Positions 1 through 6,113 of a stretch of 14,860 nucleotides of DNA are shown one piece after another. The notes below the pieces were generated by a model. That model was not told the DNA's origin. It did no database searches and saw only the letters and a program-made list of their open reading frames with translations. The stretch covers positions 1 through 14,860 of the forward strand of contig JBBINR010000058.1 in the NCBI GenBank assembly GCA_037443785.1. Direction: 5' to 3'. Each line of letters starts with the position of its first letter. Within the stretch, counting starts at the first letter, position 1. Source of the DNA: JAQUOA01 sp037443785. GTDB lineage: Bacteria; Bacteroidota; Ignavibacteria; UBA10030; UBA8401. The position numbers and the translations under genes were made by a program.

Positions 1-441
1 ACCTGTGGCAGTATCGCCTTTAACACCGGGAACTGTTTCAATAATTTTCAAATTAACATTGAACGGAAGATCGGCACCAACAGGCTGTGTGCCGTCAAAC
101 ATAATTTCAACGATCTCGCCTTCCTTCAAATACTTTGCTCCTTCTCCAAGCAGCACTTCATCAACGGGAATTTGCTCATACGTTTCTTGATCCATGAAAT
201 TATAACTTTGCCCGTCGTGATAAAGATAGGAATATTTTTTCCGTTCAACACGGACAAGATCAATCTCTTCGCCGGAACGGAATCGATTTTCAAGAATACG
301 CCCGTTTCGCATATTTCGCATTTTAACTTGGTAAAACGCTCGCAAATTTCCGGGTGTGCGGTGCTGGTGCTCTTCTACAATATGCAGTTCATTATTAAAC
401 CGAATAAAGACTCCATTTTTTAAATCTGCTGTCGTTGCCAT
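1..441 (-). CDS. efp: Translation elongation factor P, 3' end cut by window edge
   Basis: EF-P binds the ribosome between the P and E sites and relieves stalling at polyproline stretches. The 147 visible residues start MATTADLKNGVFIRF at the ATG 441-439 and run off the left edge after KGDTATG, so about 40 C-terminal residues (most of OB domain III) are missing compared with the usual ~188. The N-terminal KOW-like domain, the YLYHDGQSYNFMDQETYEQ segment and the PGVKGDTAT linker are diagnostic. The loop that normally carries the modified Lys (PGKG, Lys34 in E. coli) reads HRTPGNLRAF here, so the tip position is Asn32, with Arg34 two residues on. The EpmA lysylation target is therefore absent. 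From memory, Chlorobium EF-P has the same loop. No strong SD lies at normal distance; an AAGGA lies about 15 bases upstream. It diverges from the small lipoprotein gene at 547. Confidence 0.95.
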   Translation of the reverse strand, partial: MATTADLKNGVFIRFNNELHIVEEHQHRTPGNLRAFYQVKMRNMRNGRILENRFRSGEEIDLVRVERKKYSYLYHDGQSYNFMDQETYEQIPVDEVLLGEGAKYLKEGEIVEIMFDGTQPVGADLPFNVNLKIIETVPGVKGDTATG

Positions 442-546
442 AAATCTATTAAAAATCCTTTACTTTGAATGAAAAAACCAACATTTTTTGAACAAAAGTT
501 GAATAATATACCCAGAATGTGCTAGATAGTCAAGGAAAGGTTAGGA

Positions 547-873
547 ATGAAGCATTTTCGATTTTTTATGATCGTCATTATTTTTACAGCAGTAATGGTC
601 TCAAGCGGGTGTTCCCAGCGCGCAAAAAACTACAACAAACAATTTGTGACAACATTTGCAGAGTTGTCACTTTTATACGAAAAAGAAAAAATGATGAACA
701 AGACCCCTGATTCCTTGTACCAAGTGAAGGTCAACGAATTTTTTGGCAAAAAGGGAACAACCAAAGAAGATTTTAAACACAAAGTAGATGAATTATCTCA
801 CGATGTTGATGAGTGGAAGGAATTTTTGCAGGATGTTTCGAAATCGATGGACAGCTTAAGAATGGCAAAATAA
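547..873 (+). CDS. Small lipoprotein, possibly DUF4296-like
   Basis: A 108-residue protein with a typical lipoprotein signal: MKHFRFF, a hydrophobic stretch at about 7-18, then lipobox VSSGC with the acylated Cys at 22. The mature part is short, highly charged and predicted helical. The segment around 53-104 (DSLYQVKVNEFFGKKGTTKEDFKHKV and on) has the pattern of the DUF4296 family of Bacteroidota: a DS-Y start, K-G-(T/I)-T-x-E-x-F, then a helix that could pair with the first one. That match is from memory of the pattern and is tentative. A purine-rich AAGGAAAGG ribosome-binding stretch lies a few bases upstream of the ATG. The gene is alone on this strand, divergent from efp and convergent with the TlpA-like gene. 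Function unknown; probably a small periplasmic, membrane-anchored helical protein. Confidence 0.8.
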   Translation: MKHFRFFMIVIIFTAVMVSSGCSQRAKNYNKQFVTTFAELSLLYEKEKMMNKTPDSLYQVKVNEFFGKKGTTKEDFKHKVDELSHDVDEWKEFLQDVSKSMDSLRMAK

Positions 874-878
874 ATTTG

Positions 879-908
879 GGCAGGGATGATTGCTTCATCA
901 TCCCTGCC
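879..908. terminator. Perfect 12-bp inverted repeat between convergent genes
   Basis: GGCAGGGATGAT (879-890) pairs perfectly with ATCATCCCTGCC (897-908) around a 6-base loop. It lies between the stop of the small lipoprotein gene (873) and the stop of the TlpA-like gene (917). There is no long T-run on either side; the minus-strand exit reads AAATTTAT. It is probably a shared bidirectional transcription terminator or an RNA 3'-end stabiliser. Confidence 0.55.
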
Positions 909-916
909 TCAAGATA

Positions 917-2539
917 TCACTCGCCTAAAAATCTGGCCAATGTTTTTTCCAAATTTTCACCGCGGAGGTCACCTTCCATCGCTAAAATTTTTCCATCGAC
1001 ATCGACTAAAATCGGTTTGGGAATCCCCTGCACTTCAAACTTCTTTCCAATCTCACTTCCAAAATTTCCTTCTAAAAAGGTATGGAGCCATGGCATTTTC
1101 CATTTATCTCTTCGGAACGGCGCAATATCATCCTTTGATTTATCATACGACATGCTGAGGACTTCAAATCCCTTTTTCCCTTTGAACTTCTCATATGCTT
1201 TGTGAAGATTTTCCATTTCACCAATACACGGTCCGCACCATGTTGCCCAAAAATCAATCATAAAAATTCTGCCGCGCAAACTGTCGCTGGAATAAATCTT
1301 CGTTGAATCTTCTAAAGAAACAACCGAGAATGACGGGATGATCTTTCCAACTGCAATTTCAGGTTCCAATTTGAAACGCTCTTTGGTCATCTTCCCATAC
1401 ATCGTATTGGCAAAATCGGTTGTCAATTTTGTATAGCACTCTTTAAACTTCTCCGTCTTCCCCATGTACTTTGCCATTTGCATTTGGGTGAACAGCACAA
1501 CCGATCTCAAACCGTCGTAATGATTTTCTGCGACAAGCTTACTGACAAAGGCATCATACTTTTCCGGATCCGGAAATATCGCCTGGATGACGGTAGGATT
1601 TAAATTCCATAGTACCGATGACGGCGGAATTTCATCCGGAATGGAATTGATAATTTTCTGATCGGCATTTCTGAATGCATATAATTTTAATTCCCCATAA
1701 CTAAACAATAAAAGTTGTCTCGCCGTTACCGCTTTTTCTTTTGCCATTTGCGCGGTCAATGCTGCGCTATCCTTTGACCAATCAAACGCCAATTCACGCA
1801 AATTTCTTCCGCTCTTCTGATACGCCTTTATCGTATCCATAAAGCGTTCCGTACGTTCTTGTCGGGCAAGATTCAGTTGGATCAGCTTCGCGTTTAAAGA
1901 TTTTTTATCCTTAACGGATATTTTCACACCGGCATTTCGAATAAAAAACTTCTTCGGATCAATCGTGATCGTTATGGGTTGACCTTTTTTTGCAATAACC
2001 AAGGATTGATAGTCTCCATCACCGTCATAACGGAACAAATCTGATTGCGTTCCATTGATAGACCGATCGCACACTCCTTTCACTTCGTATGCAAATGTAT
2101 CTGCATTGGAAATAAATTCGGCCTTCCATGTTCCATCTGCCTGTTTCATGGCATTTTTTGTTTCTGACACAGTGTTAAACATATTTCCGATAATGGCAAT
2201 GTCCGTCGCCGCATTAACATATTTATACGTACGAAGCTGAATTGACAATTCAATTGTCCTTTCTTTGGGATCGAGAAACAATGGAATTTCCATTGGAATA
2301 TGATTGACACCTGAACATTTCACCATCACAATTTCTTTTTCGGTTGTCGCCAGTGAAAAACTGCCATCTTTTCCAACTTCAGTATTGGAGATCGATTCTT
2401 TTTCCAGAGGTTTTATTAAGTGCACATGAGCCAACAGCATTGGTTTGCCATCTGCATCAAGCAGTTTTCCTTTAATAACTGTTTGCTGTGCAGAGAGATA
2501 AAACACACAGAATAAAAACAGCATGCCAATCTTTTTCAT
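917..2539 (-). CDS. Secreted multidomain TlpA-like thioredoxin-fold protein
   Basis: A 540-residue exported protein with a signal peptide (MKKIGMLFLFCVFYLSAQ). Domains in order: about 20-100, a carboxypeptidase-regulatory/CNA-B-like beta domain (VIKGKLLDADGKP); about 110-180, a segment resembling an E-set/AMPK-type carbohydrate-binding module (IIGNMFN, DGTWKAEF, YEVKGV); about 205-400, a helical region; about 405-540, a TlpA/AhpC-TSA thioredoxin domain. The redox motif FWATWCGPC has its cysteines at 435 and 438, and the cis-proline (GIPKPILVD) is Pro507. Likely role: periplasmic disulfide reduction or thiol exchange, as for Bacteroidota TlpA-like proteins. An in-frame codon further upstream (2593) would overlap purM. 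The ATG at 2539 is chosen because GGAG lies 6-7 bases before it and a signal peptide follows directly. It is 31 bases downstream of purM, so probably co-transcribed. Confidence 0.85.
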   Translation of the reverse strand: MKKIGMLFLFCVFYLSAQQTVIKGKLLDADGKPMLLAHVHLIKPLEKESISNTEVGKDGSFSLATTEKEIVMVKCSGVNHIPMEIPLFLDPKERTIELSIQLRTYKYVNAATDIAIIGNMFNTVSETKNAMKQADGTWKAEFISNADTFAYEVKGVCDRSINGTQSDLFRYDGDGDYQSLVIAKKGQPITITIDPKKFFIRNAGVKISVKDKKSLNAKLIQLNLARQERTERFMDTIKAYQKSGRNLRELAFDWSKDSAALTAQMAKEKAVTARQLLLFSYGELKLYAFRNADQKIINSIPDEIPPSSVLWNLNPTVIQAIFPDPEKYDAFVSKLVAENHYDGLRSVVLFTQMQMAKYMGKTEKFKECYTKLTTDFANTMYGKMTKERFKLEPEIAVGKIIPSFSVVSLEDSTKIYSSDSLRGRIFMIDFWATWCGPCIGEMENLHKAYEKFKGKKGFEVLSMSYDKSKDDIAPFRRDKWKMPWLHTFLEGNFGSEIGKKFEVQGIPKPILVDVDGKILAMEGDLRGENLEKTLARFLGE

Positions 2540-2570
2540 TCTAGACTCCGATAAATAAGAAATAAGTTTG

Positions 2571-3566
2571 TTAAATAATTTCTCCAACAACAACTGGTCT
2601 TTCCTTTGATGATTTCAAAATCTGAATTATTCCGTTGACATTTTTTTTATCAACAACAAAAATCAATCCGATACCAAGATTGAATGCACGAGTCATGTCA
2701 TATTCCGGAACCTGACCAATCGATTGAATCAAATCGTAAATGAACGGCCTTTGCCACGCCAGCCAATCAATTTTTACCTTCAACCCTTTGGGAATAATGC
2801 GCATCGTATTTCCGATAATTCCACCGCCGGTAATATGCGACATTCCTTTAACTAAATTTTTCGTCGTGAGCAATTGAATTGATTTCAGATACGAACGATG
2901 AACGGCGAGGAGCGCGTCACCGAGTGTTCCATTTAAATCTGCAAACTTTTTCTTGAGTGAAATTTTCGGAATCAACACATGACGCGCAAGCGAATACCCG
3001 TTTGTGTGCAAACCAACGGAAGGCAAGCCGATCAGCACATCCCCTTTTTTGATAGACTTCCCGTTCACAATTTTTGATTTGTCCACGACGCCAACAATTG
3101 TTCCGGCAATATCAAATTCACCGGCAGGATAAAAGCCGGGCATCTCCGCCGTTTCGCCGCCAATGATTGAACATCCATTTTCTTTGCACGCTTTTGCAAA
3201 CCCGCCGATAACATCCGCCGCAACCCGGGGAGCAAGTTTTCCAGTGGCAAAATAATCCATGAAGTATAACGGCGTTGCACCGCAAACAGCAATATCATTT
3301 ACGCAATGATTCACCAAATCCTGTCCCACGGTGTCGTATCGTTTCATTGCGAACGCAATTTTTAATTTTGTTCCAACACCGTCAACACTAGACACAAGAA
3401 CAGGATTTTTGAGCTTGGGAAATTTTGCTTCATAAAACGCCCCGAACATTCCAATATCGGTAAGAACATTTTTGGTGAATGTAGAGCGAACTGATTTTTT
3501 TATTCGGCGAACAACTTCTTCGCCGGCATCAATATCAACACCAGCTTTTTTATATGTGTGTGCCAC
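2571..3566 (-). CDS. purM: Phosphoribosylformylglycinamidine cyclo-ligase (AIR synthetase)
   Basis: PurM closes the imidazole ring in de novo purine synthesis: FGAM + ATP gives AIR + ADP + Pi in the cytosol. The 331 residues are full length for the family (~340). Landmarks: YKKAGVDIDAGEEVVRRIK at the N-terminus, DGVGTKLKIAF (62-72), the signature DLVNHCVNDIAVCGATPLYF then DYFATGKL (83-111), GGETAEMPGFY (136-146), GLHTNGYSL (185-193) and the C-terminal-domain loop SHITGGGIIGN (243-253). The start codon is GTG at 3566, supported by AAAAGGA 8-9 bases upstream. The nearby ATG at 3574 is out of frame and too close to the SD. It diverges from the FAH-family operon and is followed by the TlpA-like gene; no other pur gene is in the window. 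Confidence 0.96.
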   Translation of the reverse strand: MAHTYKKAGVDIDAGEEVVRRIKKSVRSTFTKNVLTDIGMFGAFYEAKFPKLKNPVLVSSVDGVGTKLKIAFAMKRYDTVGQDLVNHCVNDIAVCGATPLYFMDYFATGKLAPRVAADVIGGFAKACKENGCSIIGGETAEMPGFYPAGEFDIAGTIVGVVDKSKIVNGKSIKKGDVLIGLPSVGLHTNGYSLARHVLIPKISLKKKFADLNGTLGDALLAVHRSYLKSIQLLTTKNLVKGMSHITGGGIIGNTMRIIPKGLKVKIDWLAWQRPFIYDLIQSIGQVPEYDMTRAFNLGIGLIFVVDKKNVNGIIQILKSSKERPVVVGEII

Positions 3567-3669
3567 GATTTCATTCCTTTTGATAATTTCGCATAGAATT
3601 TAATGAAAAATGATTGAGTATCACAGAGATATTTCTTTAATGAAAACGTTTCTCTATATTGGCACTATT

Positions 3670-4332
3670 ATGAAAACTGTCACATTGCTCCCTTCCAATA
3701 AAAAAATCCGCGTCAATAATATTTTCTGCGTTGGGCAAAATTATGCGGAACATGCAAAAGAAATGGGAACCGCTGTTGCTGCATCTCCCGTCATTTTTTT
3801 GAAACCGTCATCCGCTGTTATCGAAAATGGCGCACCGATCATTCTCCCAAAGATGTCAAAAAGTGTTTATCACGAAGTTGAATTGACGGTGTTGATGGGC
3901 AAAGCGGGACGCAATATTCCTAAATCCGAAGCGATGAAGTATGTTGCCGGTTACGGCGTTGGGTTGGACATGACAATGCGCGACGTGCAGTTGGAAGCAA
4001 AAAAAATCGGAATGCCATGGTCAATCTCAAAAGGATTTTACACGTCAGCGCCTCTCTCTCCATTCATTGAAGCTTCAAAGATAAAAGACCCGCATAATCT
4101 GGAAATTACATTACGCGTAAATGGTACGGTTCGTCAAAAAACGAATTCTTCAAAAATGAATTTTAAAGTTGATGATCTTGTTTCTTTCCTCTCTTCAGTG
4201 TTTACCATTGATGAGGGAGATATTATTTACACCGGAACACCGGAAGGAGTTTCACACGTGGTTGCCGGTGATACATTGGAAGCAGAAATTCCTGGAATAG
4301 GGAAAATTACACACACAACCGTCGCCGAATGA
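3670..4332 (+). CDS. Fumarylacetoacetate hydrolase family protein (FAHD1/acylpyruvase-like)
   Basis: A 220-residue short-form FAH-family enzyme. These metal-dependent enzymes cleave or isomerise acylpyruvates and related 2-oxo acids, or decarboxylate oxaloacetate; the substrate cannot be told from sequence. Visible landmarks: VGQNYAEHAKEMG (21-33), the metal ligands E69 and E71 in YHEVELTV, D100 in GLDMTMRDVQ, K121 in SISKGFYTSAPL, and TGTPEGV (188-194). These match the ligand spacing of human FAHD1. The ATG at 3670 is chosen because the family starts just before this core. Two in-frame ATGs further upstream (3610, 3640) would add up to 20 unconserved residues. No clear SD is seen at any of them. 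Its TGA overlaps the ATG of the channel gene by four bases, so translation is probably coupled. The link to potassium transport is unexplained. Confidence 0.88.
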   Translation: MKTVTLLPSNKKIRVNNIFCVGQNYAEHAKEMGTAVAASPVIFLKPSSAVIENGAPIILPKMSKSVYHEVELTVLMGKAGRNIPKSEAMKYVAGYGVGLDMTMRDVQLEAKKIGMPWSISKGFYTSAPLSPFIEASKIKDPHNLEITLRVNGTVRQKTNSSKMNFKVDDLVSFLSSVFTIDEGDIIYTGTPEGVSHVVAGDTLEAEIPGIGKITHTTVAE

Positions 4333-5480
4333 AACCATTCGCACTCTTAAAAGATATCATTAATCTTATTCGTGATCGTCAGGTCGTACGAATGATTCTC
4401 ACTATTTTTGTAATCATGAACCTGACTGCTGTTGCTGTATATTTCTTTGAACGACAATTCAATGCCGATCAATTTAGAAGTTACGGCGATGCGCTTTGGT
4501 GGTCCATTGTAACCATTGCAACCGTTGGTTATGGTGACATTGTTCCCAAAACAGAATTCGGCAGAATCGTTGCTTCCATCACGATCTTAAGCGGCGTTGT
4601 CATGATTTCCATGTTTACCGCCACCATTTCATCCGTTTTTGTTGCACGAAAAATTAAGGAGAGCCAAGGATTGCAAGACATTACTTTCACCAACCATACC
4701 GTGATCTGCGGCTGGAATGCATCTGTTGAAGATATTCTCCGCATCTTCGACCGCTTTCATGAGAACAAAATGCAGATCGTTCTGATCAACGATGCTGCGC
4801 CGGAACGAATGGATTCAGTTCTCAATACATTTCAAAACATCGAAATAAAATTCGTTCGAGGTGATTATACGCGTGAAACAATTTTGACTCGTGCAAATAT
4901 TAAAGAAGCCGTTTCCGCGCTCATTGTTCCGGATACAACCGGCGTTGCAACGGATGAAAAAACGTTGCTTTCGCTGCTGACGATAAAATCGCTCAACCCT
5001 AAGATCAAAGTATTCACACACATCATGAACAAGGAAAACAAACAGCATGTGAAGCGCGCGAATGCCGACGATGTAATCGTGACCGATCAACATGTCGCTT
5101 TTTTCCTCGCTAATAATATTTTGTGTCCCGGTGCAGCTCAACTTGCAAACGAGATGCTCGATTACGACAAGGAAAACGATATTCATCGTATCGCTGTTCC
5201 GGAAGAATTTGTTGGGAAAACATTCGGTGAATTTTTTGTCGAATATAAACGGACAAAAAATTGGACGGTTCTCGGATTGGTTAACGAAGAAGAAACGGTG
5301 AGTTTGAACGATATTCTTTCGCACGATATTTCAGGAATAGATGCATTCATTGAACGAAAATTCCGCGAAGCTGGAATTAACGTAACAGAAAAATCCGGAA
5401 TGCGCGTGAACGTAAATCCCGCATTCGATTATACTCTGCAGAAAAAAGATATCGCCGTTATCCTGGGGACAATCCAATGA
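4329..5480 (+). CDS. MthK-like two-TM potassium channel with RCK (TrkA-N/TrkA-C) domain
   Basis: A 383-residue inner-membrane potassium channel. A first membrane helix lies at about 22-40, the pore loop with selectivity filter TVGYGD at 65-70, and a second membrane helix at about 80-103. A cytosolic RCK domain follows: TrkA-N Rossmann part from about 123 (HTVICGWNASVEDIL, close to the MthK pattern VICGWSES) and TrkA-C from about 288 to the end. The Rossmann glycine motif is the divergent CGWN type, as in MthK, where Ca2+ rather than NAD is the gating ligand; which ligand acts here cannot be read from sequence. Stop/start overlaps of the ATGA type join it to the FAH-family gene before it and the cyclic-nucleotide-binding gene after it. 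That implies one transcript and a possible physical link with the latter. Confidence 0.93.
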   Translation: MKPFALLKDIINLIRDRQVVRMILTIFVIMNLTAVAVYFFERQFNADQFRSYGDALWWSIVTIATVGYGDIVPKTEFGRIVASITILSGVVMISMFTATISSVFVARKIKESQGLQDITFTNHTVICGWNASVEDILRIFDRFHENKMQIVLINDAAPERMDSVLNTFQNIEIKFVRGDYTRETILTRANIKEAVSALIVPDTTGVATDEKTLLSLLTIKSLNPKIKVFTHIMNKENKQHVKRANADDVIVTDQHVAFFLANNILCPGAAQLANEMLDYDKENDIHRIAVPEEFVGKTFGEFFVEYKRTKNWTVLGLVNEEETVSLNDILSHDISGIDAFIERKFREAGINVTEKSGMRVNVNPAFDYTLQKKDIAVILGTIQ

Positions 5481-5989
5481 AATCACTCGATATAGATTTC
5501 CTACAAAAGATTCCACTTTTTACCGGACTTTCTGCAGAGAAACTTGAAAAAGTAAAAGCTATCACATCAATTCTCACATTCGACGCTGATTCCTTTATTA
5601 TCAAAGAGAATGAACAAGGCGATGCAATGTTCATTCTTCTAGATGGCGAAGTTGAAGTTTCGCGTACGCTCATGCTGAAAATCGCAGGACGCGGCATGAA
5701 CCAAAAAGATAAGCTTCTGAATAAACTTACCGGAAATGATTATGCGTTCTTTGGCGAAATGAGTTTGTTTGATGATGAGAGCGAGCGCACTGCCAGTGTT
5801 ATCGCCGTTACCAAATGCACGACCGCGGTATTAGAGCGGGGTTCATTCTTCCAACTCATTGAATCCGATAAGGAAATCGGCTACGTGATTCTCAAAAATA
5901 TTTTAAAAATCGTCAGTGAACGCTTAAATAAAACCACGAAAGATGTTTTAAAACTGACGACGGCGTTGAGTTTGGCGCTGGAACGATAG
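5477..5989 (+). CDS. Stand-alone cyclic-nucleotide-binding-domain protein
   Basis: A 170-residue cytosolic protein that is essentially one CNMP-binding (CAP_ED/Crp-like) beta-roll followed by C-terminal helices. FLQKIPLFTGLSAEKLEKV (8-26) is the usual entry helix, GDAMFILLDGEVEVSR (48-63) the central strand pair, and FGEMSLFDDESERTASVIA (92-110) the phosphate-binding cassette. The cassette keeps the key Glu (94), Arg (104) and small residues, so cAMP, cGMP or another cyclic nucleotide could bind. A basic insertion (about 64-85) enlarges the loop before the cassette. There is no helix-turn-helix, so it is not a Crp/Fnr transcription factor, and no kinase or channel domain is fused. Its ATG overlaps the channel stop by four bases. 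I infer that it is a regulatory subunit of the channel; it could instead be an unrelated signalling adaptor. Confidence 0.88.
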   Translation: MKSLDIDFLQKIPLFTGLSAEKLEKVKAITSILTFDADSFIIKENEQGDAMFILLDGEVEVSRTLMLKIAGRGMNQKDKLLNKLTGNDYAFFGEMSLFDDESERTASVIAVTKCTTAVLERGSFFQLIESDKEIGYVILKNILKIVSERLNKTTKDVLKLTTALSLALER

Positions 5990-6113
5990 AAAATATTGTT
6001 TCTGTACCCTGCATTTTCATCATTTCGAGTAATTTTTTCATTCCAAACAAGCATAAACTTTTCTATCTTTAGATAAGAAGACAATTTATTCATCTTTATT
6101 ATTACTTGATTCA

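Noticed and set aside
442..546. Divergent promoters between efp and the small lipoprotein gene
   Set aside because: AT-rich with several partial -35-like TTGAA elements, but no pair with a good -10 at proper spacing; not callable by eye.
2540..2593. 18-residue N-terminal extension of the TlpA-like protein, overlapping purM
   Set aside because: It precedes a clear signal peptide and a GGAG-served ATG at 2539; the extension lies inside the purM end and upstream of that SD.
3572..3574. ATG upstream of purM as an alternative start
   Set aside because: Out of frame with purM by one base and directly abutting the SD; GTG at 3566 has the right frame and spacing.
4815..5324. 169-codon open frame on the minus strand
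   Set aside because: Antisense to the RCK domain of the potassium channel; composition is rich in Cys/Phe/Asn and looks like a shadow frame.
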